Shown in pieces: positions 26,039 to 32,184 of a stretch of DNA of 32,184 bases. This DNA comes from Verrucomicrobia bacterium UBA1200. Its GTDB lineage: Bacteria > Verrucomicrobiota > Kiritimatiellia > RFP12 > UBA1067. The DNA lies in contig DBXY01000018.1 in the NCBI GenBank assembly GCA_002309765.1, positions 6,915 to 39,098 on the forward strand, read 5' to 3'. The notes beneath the pieces were generated by a model. The model saw only the letters and a program-made list of their open reading frames with translations. It was not told where the DNA came from and made no database searches. Made by a program: the position numbers and the translations under genes. Numbering within the stretch: position 1 is the stretch's first letter; each line of letters begins with the position of its first letter.

Positions 26039-26761
26039 TCACTTTCGCCACATATTGTGACATCCGGTCGCGAAAATCGACGGAAAGAGTCTGCGTCGGG
26101 CGATGGCGCGTTTACTCGTGGCGAAGGTCTTGTCCCTGCGGCTGTTCCATGCCATGTTCAGTGTTGAGTAAATTCGATGCATTCGACGAGTGAAGTCCTT
26201 TTCCGTAAAAGGCTCATCCTCAACTCCCGCCCTTAGCCCCTTAGGACGCGGCCAATCCTCCCCTGCCCTTTTGGCCACAAGATAACCAAGGCTGTTCAGT
26301 TTGGCAAAGGCCATCTGCATGTGAATTCTTACCACCTGAAGGCTTACTTTCCTTCTCCCTACACCGACATAATGATGCCTGCGTCCTTTAACGCTTCTGT
26401 CGGACGGCCAAAGGTCTGCGAATGCTGCAGTGTCAGGAAACCGATTCCATCGGTCGGCATCACTGTCGGTAAAGTGCCACACTCGCTCTTCCGGCGTACG
26501 CCTACAGTTCCATGCCCAATTGAGATGGTGGTAGGCATGCTCCAAAGCGCAGAAGAGAGCCGATTCGGTGAATGGATTGCGCTTCTCCTGTCTCTCAAGG
26601 TAGGCGATATATTTGGCATCCCTGGCATCACCCGGCGACGGCTCCTCTTCTTCCGGCAATTCTCCGAACTGAAGAAAATGCAATCGGCAGTGAATGTCTC
26701 TAATTTCCCCAAGCGCCTCTGTCAGGTTGGACAAGATAGGTTTCCAAGTTAGTTCTTTCAT
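26039..26761 (-). CDS. Orphan island protein with internal duplication
   Basis: 240 residues, no recognised family. Two related segments stand out: FTESALFCALEHAYHHLNWAWNCRR in the middle (written here as one line of about 25 residues is avoided in motif form FTE-x(12)-Y-x2-LN-x-AWN-x-RR) and a second FTE...Y-x2-LN-x-AWN-x-RR near the C-terminus, both followed by basic, Arg-rich sequence ending in a LFPS/RFPD-like turn. This suggests two copies of one helical unit, perhaps nucleic-acid binding. GGAGG precedes the ATG, which lies three bases after the ankyrin-like B stop, so it is the last gene of that four-gene run. Confidence 0.65.
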   Translation of the reverse strand: MKELTWKPILSNLTEALGEIRDIHCRLHFLQFGELPEEEEPSPGDARDAKYIAYLERQEKRNPFTESALFCALEHAYHHLNWAWNCRRTPEERVWHFTDSDADRWNRFPDTAAFADLWPSDRSVKGRRHHYVGVGRRKVSLQVVRIHMQMAFAKLNSLGYLVAKRAGEDWPRPKGLRAGVEDEPFTEKDFTRRMHRIYSTLNMAWNSRRDKTFATSKRAIARRRLFPSIFATGCHNMWRK

Positions 26762-26764
26762 CTC

Positions 26765-27466
26765 TCACACCTCCGACCTGATTAGGTGTCGGCTTACATC
26801 GTTCCAACAAAGGCCAAGGCTATTGCGGTGGTTGGGGTCAACGCCCAGCCGCAGCAACTCGCTTTCGATACAAGGACAGGCGAAGCCGCCTTGTGCATTC
26901 TGATCGTCTCTGTACGTGAGATACCAGAGAATATTGTTGCCATATCCATCTTGATAGTCCGCGACTTCGCGGGCACCGTCAACTTCCGCAATCTGCTCCC
27001 TGATCATGATTGCCGTCGACAAATCATAGAAATGCGTAACCAAATAAATGAGCAAAGGGAGTCTGTTGGCGGATGTCATTTTGGTCGCATCGCGCAGATC
27101 CTTTCGATAATCCACTGCCTCCGTCAAGGTCATGCAAACATGCTCCCATCCATCTCGTTTATGATCCACCAGCCATTTACGCATCGGCACCGCATCCGCA
27201 AAGGCCCACTGCACGACGGGATTCTCCATCACCGACCCTTTCAGCACCTCGTCCACGCCCCACCAGATGTGCGAGTAGCGAACGGCATCCCACACGGCCA
27301 CTTTTATTGGATGCGGCAGCTCCGCCGTCATGACCTTTGCGAAGCAAGCAAGCGCCATCTCGCCCGGCATCTTCTTGAACGCCAGTTTCACCTGCCGCGC
27401 AATCTTGACGGGATCGCCGCACTCGACTATCGACCGTTGAAATATCGCAACTTCGTTCTGTTCCAT
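26765..27466 (-). CDS. Ankyrin-like island protein B (paralogue of the protein at 20242-20946)
   Basis: 233 residues. The N-terminal 110 residues (ECGDPVKIARQVKLAFKK, VRYSHIWWGVDEVLKG, MENPVVQWAFADAVPMR) closely match protein A. The middle differs, and the C-terminus (DGYGNNILWYLTYR, LLRLGVDPNHRNSLGLCW) again resembles ankyrin repeats. No enzyme motif is visible. The ATG at 27466 has GGA/AAGGA upstream and avoids the in-frame ATG at 27487. It belongs to the run 27805-27491-26765-26039. Confidence 0.75.
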   Translation of the reverse strand: MEQNEVAIFQRSIVECGDPVKIARQVKLAFKKMPGEMALACFAKVMTAELPHPIKVAVWDAVRYSHIWWGVDEVLKGSVMENPVVQWAFADAVPMRKWLVDHKRDGWEHVCMTLTEAVDYRKDLRDATKMTSANRLPLLIYLVTHFYDLSTAIMIREQIAEVDGAREVADYQDGYGNNILWYLTYRDDQNAQGGFACPCIESELLRLGVDPNHRNSLGLCWNDVSRHLIRSEV

Positions 27467-27490
27467 GTCCGTTCCATCCTTATACATAAT

Positions 27491-27799
27491 TTATGGTATG
27501 ACACGAACCGATTTTTCATGAAATGGCACTTGAGGGTCCAATACCAACACATTTTCAGATGGTTTAGCAAGACGCAAAGGCCACCTTAACAACGCTTCAA
27601 TGTCCTGGACATGTGCCTCAACCCATTCTATATCACGCACTGACAGCTTCATCGCGAATCGGATCAGGGCTTTTCCGTATTCAGCACCGAGAAATTCATA
27701 TTGAATCTCATTTGATTTTAGATATGCCCTCAGCCTCTCACCATTGCCCGACAGATCATAATCATCGCGCAATTTATAGATGTAGTTTTCTTTTTCCAT
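27491..27799 (-). CDS. Small island protein of unknown function, 102 residues
   Basis: The product begins MEKENYIYKLRDDYDLSG and is a mixed alpha/beta sequence (LRAYLKSNEIQYEFLG; KLSVRDIEWVEAHV). No family is recognised. The frame is open to 27967, but that part overlaps the upstream Cys-rich gene; the ATG at 27799 lies five bases after its stop and is the sensible start. It is 24 bases before the ankyrin-like B gene. Confidence 0.65.
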   Translation of the reverse strand: MEKENYIYKLRDDYDLSGNGERLRAYLKSNEIQYEFLGAEYGKALIRFAMKLSVRDIEWVEAHVQDIEALLRWPLRLAKPSENVLVLDPQVPFHEKSVRVIP

Positions 27800-27804
27800 A
27801 ACTC

Positions 27805-28005
27805 TTACCCCAATTCGATCCAGCGAACATAGCCACGGCAATTCCCTTTCGGGCAGGCTCCGGGCTTGCGGTAGTTCATGTTGCACGGCGTGTCTGGTGC
27901 ACGATTCTCGTACTTCACCTTCCCGCGCCTTGGCTCGTATCGCCGCTCCCCATGCCAGCTCTGGCACGTGCAGCAGTATTCACTAGTCGCATTTGTCTCT
28001 GTCAT
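27805..28005 (-). CDS. Small Cys-rich protein, first gene of a sigma-54 operon
   Basis: 66 residues with six Cys: two adjacent plus one two further on (YCCTCQSW), then single Cys at TPCN, ACPKGNC. This spacing suggests a small zinc-binding fold. The N-terminus MTETNATSEY-x-C-x-CQSW is shared with ankyrin-like protein A (20242-20946), also at DNA level. GGAAG precedes the ATG. A sigma-54 promoter lies about 90 bases upstream. Confidence 0.7.
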   Translation of the reverse strand: MTETNATSEYCCTCQSWHGERRYEPRRGKVKYENRAPDTPCNMNYRKPGACPKGNCRGYVRWIELG

Positions 28006-28094
28006 TTTGATCTTCCTTTCTATTTTCAGCCATGCCTGCTGAATGAATGTTTGTTGTCATATCTCCGTTGCACTTGCGAAGACAGTAGAATCAT

Positions 28095-28111
28095 AGCAAC
28101 ATCCGTGCCAA
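28095..28111 (-). promoter_or_regulatory. Sigma-54 (RpoN) -24/-12 promoter, copy 2
   Basis: On the minus strand: TTGGCACG-GATG-TTGCT, again a full match to the sigma-54 consensus. The start would be near 28084, about 79 bases before the ATG of the Cys-rich gene. TTCGNCGTTGGCACGGA is shared with copy 1. A 7-bp inverted repeat, GTGCCAA (28105-28111) and TTGGCAC (28119-28125), overlaps the -24 box and could be a binding site for a regulator. Confidence 0.75.
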
Positions 28112-28162
28112 CGCCGAATTGGCACCAATACACCCACCCTGCCGCTTAAACTTTTACCGACA

Positions 28163-28225
28163 GCTCATAATTTGACCATCACCCCACCCTGCGGCACAAT
28201 CCCGCAGGTGGCAGATTCCTAGATG
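28163..28225 (-). pseudogene. Repeat B and remnant of a gene like the one at 21506-21793
   Basis: 28185-28225 aligns with 21813-21852 (sequence upstream of the 95-residue orphan), and 28163-28184 resembles the end of that orphan (TGACCATC and the adjacent AT-run near 21521). The roughly 290 bases of the orphan in between are missing here. Together with the sigma-54 copy in the same relative place, this looks like a duplicated segment that lost the gene. The rest of 28006-28326 holds no gene I can support. Confidence 0.5.
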
Positions 28226-28326
28226 AGGATAGAACAGCAAGTAGTCATAGACATCTCGCGCATCTCAAAATACTATCGAGCATTCCAAATCCAATTCTTA
28301 AAATTCATGATGTCAATGAGGATTTC

Positions 28327-30720
28327 TTACAAGGACAAGAGCGGTTCGATCGCCTCATATAACTTCGTGTAGAGTTTAATAAACCGTTTACAGACAGCAG
28401 ACCTAAATGACAACCCGCCATCGTCCGCATTATCTTCCTTGTATGAAGATGTTATCTGCTCCACATCAAATATTTCTGGCCAACGGCTTTTCCTTTCATT
28501 GTAATACTGCCAATCTTCTCGGTCATTCTTGCTGCGATTTTCCTCAAGAGGGATTGCTGCAAAATTCCCAATACACCAAAGCCAAGCCTGATTATCAGTT
28601 GTATCATGCGCCCATCTATTTACAACCGACTGCGGCATTATATGATCATAATCCCAAGGCCTATTATATTCGGCCCAAAGATCCTTTCTAGCTGGATCAT
28701 AATCAGAAAAAGTTTCTTCAAGAAACCCTGCTTGTACAAAAAGCAAAAACTCCTTATTGTTCATAAATCTATTTAAAGTCTCGAGCCATGGCGTCTCTGC
28801 CGGGAAAGCAGAAAGCCTATATTCTGAACTTTCAAGTTCGTCTGCGAATTTTCTCAAATCCAACACCCCAATCAACCATCTGTCATTTCCTTCCCCTGTC
28901 CTCGAATACGCTACAGCATTTTGAAGCACTTTCTCTGTAAAACCATTTAGATACAATTCTTTTATCATATGCCTACAGACATCCCCCCTACGACTTTTTC
29001 GAATTTTAAAATCATAAAAATATAACAACAAGGTTAATGCTACAATATTAACACGTTTTATATCCGCATTATTTTTTGCCAATGTCAGCAGCAACAAATA
29101 CAGCTCTGGGGTCTTCTGAGCAACCGCCGTCTTCAGCACTTTTGGAAGCCCCTTCCCATCTTTATAAACCAACCATTCATCTACAATACCAAGCAGTTTC
29201 TCCATATCCTTTTCCAAAAAGCACTTTATTTTATTTTTATCCTTCTCTGATATATTCTTAATTCGATTAACACCAACCCCACCACTCCAATGTTCTTCCG
29301 AAACATCTGTAAAATATAACCTTAATGCTAGGGACAGCATCCGCGAGCATACCATCCGCCCCTTAGCGCACTTATTAATAACACCTTCTATCTCAGGCCA
29401 GTAGGATTTTATCGTAGAATACACCAACTCTTCTCCATCCAATGGCGTCCCCTGTCGATTTATTCGTGTGAACAAATGCGCTATTGTAGACTGTCCATCC
29501 GAGCGAGGGGCTTCTTCAACTATTTCTTTTGGAGAATTCATCGCTATCACCATTGAATTGAACACCCGCCTTAGTCCATCGTATATTCCACGTATGTCAC
29601 TTTCGTTGGTTTTACAAAAATCCAAGACGCGCACTTTCAAATCTTCAAAAGGAATTTTCTCCGCCCATTTCGATAATCCAACGATAAAACCACCTACACT
29701 ATCACTATTCTTAAATGCATCTATCACCCAACCCATAGGCATTGGGATATTCGCGTAATATGGATAAGTTTCAGAAGTATAAGGCCGCCGCCCCTTCACT
29801 CTCGTGCGACAAATCGCGTCACGAATTGTTTTAGTATCTAAACACGCGGCACGCCCAGTATCGTCGGTTATCCGATACCCCCATGGATGAGCTGATGTCG
29901 TAATCCTAAACAAGAACTTCCGCGTTGTCTTAAATAGTGAGTTCTCATCTGGAGACAAATCCAACCATAACAACGATTTGTTCTTGTCTGACTCACGCTC
30001 ACTAGCGAAAGGATCCTTGTCGAAGGCAAGCGCTATCGCATTACACCTCTGTTGTCCATCCAATATCAAATGCGTACACGGGATCCCTTTGCTTTGAGCA
30101 AGGCTCATTGGGCTTAAAATAATGGCCCCTATAGGTATTTGCCGCATCAAAGAATCCCAGAGCAATTCATTTTGCTGAGGAGACCACACAAGCCCTCTTT
30201 GCAGTGCGGGGACACTTGCAACAATACCAGACTCTGAATTATATTGCGCATATTGCCATGAGGCAATATCTGTTATTGGAAGTTCAAAACACAAATTTTC
30301 CAAAGCCGGCAAATCCTTAATCATGCCCATACATTGAATTTTTTCAACAGCCCACGCCGCCTTAACCATTCGGACTGTTGACATTGCACCTCCTATAATC
30401 GTCGCCCAAGATACACCATACGATGATACTCCCGCATAATGATCCTCTGGATTCATAAACCGCCACTTATCAACTAAGATCATTAGATGCCATTCATCTT
30501 GTTCGTTTTCTTTCACATCGGAAACAGAAACACCCCAAGCAACCAATGTTTGACTAAAGCTCAAGAAAACTATGTCTCCAGCGTTAATTTTATAAACCGC
30601 GCTTGGATGTTTCGCTAACTTATGTATCTTATACCAATTATTTCGCGCAGACTCTTCAAAGACGTCTCTCACACCCTCAAAACTATTGTCTTTGCCGTAT
30701 GTGCACACAAAGTACTTCAT
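28327..30720 (-). CDS. PUA/EVE-like + DUF262 + DUF1524 restriction nuclease
   Basis: 797 residues. Residues 1 to about 135 (MKYFVCTYGKDNSF, INAGDIVFLSFSQTLVAWGV, DKWRFMNPEDHY) resemble PUA/EVE-type domains, which read modified bases. DUF262 follows: VPALQRGLVWSPQQNELLW, LILDGQQRCNAIALAF (about 218-233) and FTRINRQGTPLDGEELVYS. The C-terminal DUF1524 has WDYDHIMPQSVVNRW (His about 690) and IGNFAAIPLEENRSKND, the HNH pattern. A single open frame runs on into the insertion sequence to 31941, but AAGGGA and the start of recognisable sequence place the ATG at 30720. The gene is visibly more AT-rich than the rest of the window. A hybrid promoter at the insertion sequence end lies about 100 bases upstream. 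Confidence 0.88.
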   Translation of the reverse strand: MKYFVCTYGKDNSFEGVRDVFEESARNNWYKIHKLAKHPSAVYKINAGDIVFLSFSQTLVAWGVSVSDVKENEQDEWHLMILVDKWRFMNPEDHYAGVSSYGVSWATIIGGAMSTVRMVKAAWAVEKIQCMGMIKDLPALENLCFELPITDIASWQYAQYNSESGIVASVPALQRGLVWSPQQNELLWDSLMRQIPIGAIILSPMSLAQSKGIPCTHLILDGQQRCNAIALAFDKDPFASERESDKNKSLLWLDLSPDENSLFKTTRKFLFRITTSAHPWGYRITDDTGRAACLDTKTIRDAICRTRVKGRRPYTSETYPYYANIPMPMGWVIDAFKNSDSVGGFIVGLSKWAEKIPFEDLKVRVLDFCKTNESDIRGIYDGLRRVFNSMVIAMNSPKEIVEEAPRSDGQSTIAHLFTRINRQGTPLDGEELVYSTIKSYWPEIEGVINKCAKGRMVCSRMLSLALRLYFTDVSEEHWSGGVGVNRIKNISEKDKNKIKCFLEKDMEKLLGIVDEWLVYKDGKGLPKVLKTAVAQKTPELYLLLLTLAKNNADIKRVNIVALTLLLYFYDFKIRKSRRGDVCRHMIKELYLNGFTEKVLQNAVAYSRTGEGNDRWLIGVLDLRKFADELESSEYRLSAFPAETPWLETLNRFMNNKEFLLFVQAGFLEETFSDYDPARKDLWAEYNRPWDYDHIMPQSVVNRWAHDTTDNQAWLWCIGNFAAIPLEENRSKNDREDWQYYNERKSRWPEIFDVEQITSSYKEDNADDGGLSFRSAVCKRFIKLYTKLYEAIEPLLSL

Positions 30721-30825
30721 CTCTTGATTCCCTTCTTCTATCAAATTCAGTCCCGCCATCCAGTAGCCAGTGCAACACTCGTTGCGTAGCCCTGTGCTGA
30801 CGATGCTTTCTTGCTTGTTGTTGGT

Positions 30826-30855
30826 ATTATAGCAGATTTGGTTTGGGCTTGTAAA
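30826..30855 (-). promoter_or_regulatory. Hybrid promoter at the insertion sequence end, reading into the PUA-DUF262 gene
   Basis: On the minus strand TTTACA (30855-30850) and TATAAT (30831-30826) are separated by 18 bases. The -35 lies inside the left terminal inverted repeat of the IS30 element and the -10 lies outside it. Transcription would begin near 30819, about 100 bases before the ATG at 30720. Confidence 0.6.
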
Positions 30856-30875
30856 GCGGGATTCAGCCGGAGATT
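30848..30875 (+). repeat. IS30 left terminal inverted repeat
   Basis: Contains GCGGGATTCAGCCGGAGATT (30856-30875), 17 of 20 identical to the reverse complement of 32104-32123. It also contains the -35 of the outward promoter. Confidence 0.7.
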
Positions 30876-30891
30876 CCGCCTTTCGGCAACA

Positions 30892-30968
30892 CTGCCCTTG
30901 GGGGCGGGCGTAGCCGTCCCCGAAGGGGCGCCGCGAAGCGGCGAGGCGAAGCCCGCCCCCAAGGGCAG
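30892..30968. repeat. Nested hairpin (cloverleaf-like) inside the IS30 element
   Basis: An 18-bp perfect inverted repeat (arms 30892-30909 and 30951-30968) encloses two small hairpins with GAA loops: CCCC-GAA-GGGG (30918-30928) and GCCGC-GAA-GCGGC (30930-30942), with GCC/GGC pairing (30913-30915 with 30945-30947) between. It lies 24 bases after the transposase stop. It has no T-run, so it is not an ordinary intrinsic terminator. Confidence 0.8.
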
Positions 30969-30992
30969 GCAATTTCAAAGAGCGGTCGGCGG

Positions 30993-32042
30993 CTATACGG
31001 CGTCGCTCATGTGCCGGAGGATTAGTCCCGCAAACGCCTCCCTGGGCGTGCGCCAGTTGAGGCACCGAAGCGGGCGGTCGTTGAGCATGTAGTCGATCCG
31101 GCGCATCTCCTCCTCGGTGATGTCGTCGAACGACCTCCCCTTGGGCAGGACTTTCCGGACGACACCGTTGCGGTTCTCGTTCGTCCCCCTTTCCCATGAG
31201 TGGTACGGCTTGGCGAAGTACACTTCGATGCCGAGCGCCTGCTTGATCTGCTCGAACTTCGCAAACTCCTTGCCGTTGTCGAATGTCAACGACTTCAGGA
31301 ATCCCTTCGGCAGCGACGCGAGAAGCCCGATCACTGCGCTCGCAACCGCATCCGCCTCCTTCGTCGCGGCATATGCGAAGAACACGAATCTCGTCATGCG
31401 CTCGGCGAGCGTGACGAGATTTCCCGTTCCCTTCAGCCCGTTGATGAGGTCTCCCTCCCAGTTGCCCACGCGGGCGCGGTTCTCGACCGTCTTCGGCCTC
31501 TCGTCGATGTCCACGCGTCCCGTGATCTTGCCCCGCCCCGCGTTGCGGTACTTCTTCGCGTTCCGATCCCGCGTCCTGCGCTTCTTCTGGCGCCTCGGAA
31601 GCGGAGGAAGGACTTCGTCCGACTTCCCAGCCATGACGAGCTTCTGACGCCTGTAGTACTCCTTGTAGAGTGTTTCGGCGCACACCATCGCAATGCCGTC
31701 GCGCTTGCAGCGACCGTGGATCTGCTCGAACGTCCAGCCCTTCGCCAGACGATCCTTCGCCAGCGCCCATATCTCCGCCGTGAACCTGCGCCTCTTCGCG
31801 GCCTTCACGGCGACGCGGTGGTTTGCCTTGCCCTGCGCCTTCTTGTGCCGGTAGCCTTTCTTGCTGACATTGCGCTTCAGCTCCCGCCAGACCGTCGTTG
31901 GGTGGCATCCAACCCTCTCCGCTATATGTTTTTTCGAACATCCCTCTTTACGCAGCGCCTCGATTATGATACGCTTCTCATCCGTCAGGCGGTGGTACTT
32001 CGGAGCCCCGGGCGGGGTCTTTCGTCGTTCCTTTGTGGCCAT
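30993..32042 (-). CDS. IS30-family transposase
   Basis: 349 residues. An N-terminal helix-turn-helix (LRKEGCSKKHIAERVGCHPT) is followed by Arg/Lys-rich sequence and a DDE catalytic domain: NWEGDLINGL (first Asp), LTFDNGKEF (second Asp) and WERGTNENRNGVVRK (Glu), all in IS30 form. The C-terminal NDRPLRCLNWRTPREAF is also typical. AAGGAGG lies seven bases before the ATG. The gene is complete and probably active. Confidence 0.97.
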   Translation of the reverse strand: MATKERRKTPPGAPKYHRLTDEKRIIIEALRKEGCSKKHIAERVGCHPTTVWRELKRNVSKKGYRHKKAQGKANHRVAVKAAKRRRFTAEIWALAKDRLAKGWTFEQIHGRCKRDGIAMVCAETLYKEYYRRQKLVMAGKSDEVLPPLPRRQKKRRTRDRNAKKYRNAGRGKITGRVDIDERPKTVENRARVGNWEGDLINGLKGTGNLVTLAERMTRFVFFAYAATKEADAVASAVIGLLASLPKGFLKSLTFDNGKEFAKFEQIKQALGIEVYFAKPYHSWERGTNENRNGVVRKVLPKGRSFDDITEEEMRRIDYMLNDRPLRCLNWRTPREAFAGLILRHMSDAV

Positions 32043-32076
32043 TTATGCCTCCTTGCGTTTTTTGTGTTTGCAAGAA

Positions 32077-32105
32077 AGCATACAGCCAACGCCTGATTTT
32101 TTCAA
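32077..32105 (-). promoter_or_regulatory. Transposase promoter
   Basis: On the minus strand TTGAAA (32105-32100) and TATGCT (32082-32077) are separated by 17 bases, 35 bases before the ATG. The -35 touches the inner end of the right inverted repeat, a usual arrangement in insertion sequences. Confidence 0.55.
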
Positions 32106-32131
32106 CCCCCGGCTGAAGCCCGCTCAACAGG
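32104..32131 (-). repeat. IS30 right terminal inverted repeat
   Basis: Reverse complement of the left end at 22 of 28 positions. The remaining 53 bases to the window edge hold no feature I can name. Confidence 0.7.
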
Positions 32132-32184
32132 CCAACCACTCAAGGCAGAACCTCCCGGTATTGCACTGGAAACTCGCGCGCGCG

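Larger units (their letters stand above)
30848..32131 (-). mobile_element. IS30-family insertion sequence
   Basis: About 1.28 kb, with one transposase gene and imperfect terminal inverted repeats: 30848-30875 and 32104-32131 match at 22 of 28 positions (core GCGGG-x-TTCAGCCGG). The ends may extend a few bases outward (two further GG pairs). No certain target duplication was identified, since IS30 duplications are only 2-4 bases. Confidence 0.8.

Noticed and set aside
21431..28116. Integron attC-type recombination sites explaining the repeated intergenic element
   Set aside because: The GTTGGCAC repeat does not fit attC core sites (GTTRRRY/RYYYAAC) and is fully explained by a sigma-54 promoter; no integrase is present.
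28327..31941. One 1204-residue frame joining insertion-sequence DNA to the DUF262 gene
   Set aside because: The part above 30720 is an out-of-frame reading of the IS30 transposase, rich in Arg/Gly. A ribosome binding site and recognisable sequence start at 30720.
31200..32096. 298-residue plus-strand frame
   Set aside because: Antisense to the IS30 transposase; Leu/Arg-rich composition artefact.
30767..32169. CCAGTGCAA and TTGCACTGG as outer ends of the insertion sequence
   Set aside because: Only nine bases, and the 28-base pair at 30848-30875 and 32104-32131 fits IS30 ends much better.

Overview
The window looks like a bacterial chromosome segment from the PVC superphylum, most likely an uncultured Kiritimatiellota/Lentisphaerota-type (Verrucomicrobiota-related) organism. 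This is inference from gene style: a very large secreted protein with autotransporter-associated beta-strand repeats, a GDPD-GH29 fusion, a LinD-like membrane protein and DUF3465. There is no rRNA or tRNA gene to settle the taxonomy, and no CRISPR array was seen.

Positions 1-20,000 are metabolic and housekeeping genes, nearly all on the minus strand. Read in the direction of transcription they are: a DnaQ-like exonuclease; a siroheme synthase/glutamyl-tRNA reductase fusion; EpmA; then, beyond a single plus-strand gene encoding a LinD-like (linalool dehydratase/isomerase fold) protein, a tightly packed run dctP-dctQ-dctM (TRAP transporter), a DUF3465 protein, a 2235-residue secreted FAD-oxidoreductase/beta-repeat protein, a TrpR-like repressor and an EamA exporter. 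This is followed by a secreted GDPD/alpha-L-fucosidase fusion and a serine hydrolase of the beta-lactamase family cut by the window edge.

Positions 20,242-30,720 are an accessory island, all on the minus strand. It holds three DUF262 (GmrSD-like, ParB-fold DGQQR motif) genes, two of them carrying a DUF1524 HNH-type nuclease domain and one with an N-terminal PUA/EVE-like domain. Among them are small genes of unknown function: a repeat zinc-finger gene (frameshifted) abutting a DUF262-DUF1524 gene, two paralogous ankyrin-like proteins, a Cys-rich small protein and several orphans. Two near-perfect sigma-54 (-24/-12) promoters sit in front of two of the small-gene clusters. The sequence downstream of two DUF262 genes is duplicated, and one small gene is a chimera of two others. 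Together this suggests a modular, repeatedly rearranged type IV restriction-like defence locus under RpoN control.

Positions 30,848-32,131 are an IS30-family insertion sequence with recognisable imperfect terminal inverted repeats, its own promoter and a long nested hairpin. Its left end supplies a -35 box that pairs with a flanking TATAAT to make a strong-looking hybrid promoter driving the third DUF262 gene.
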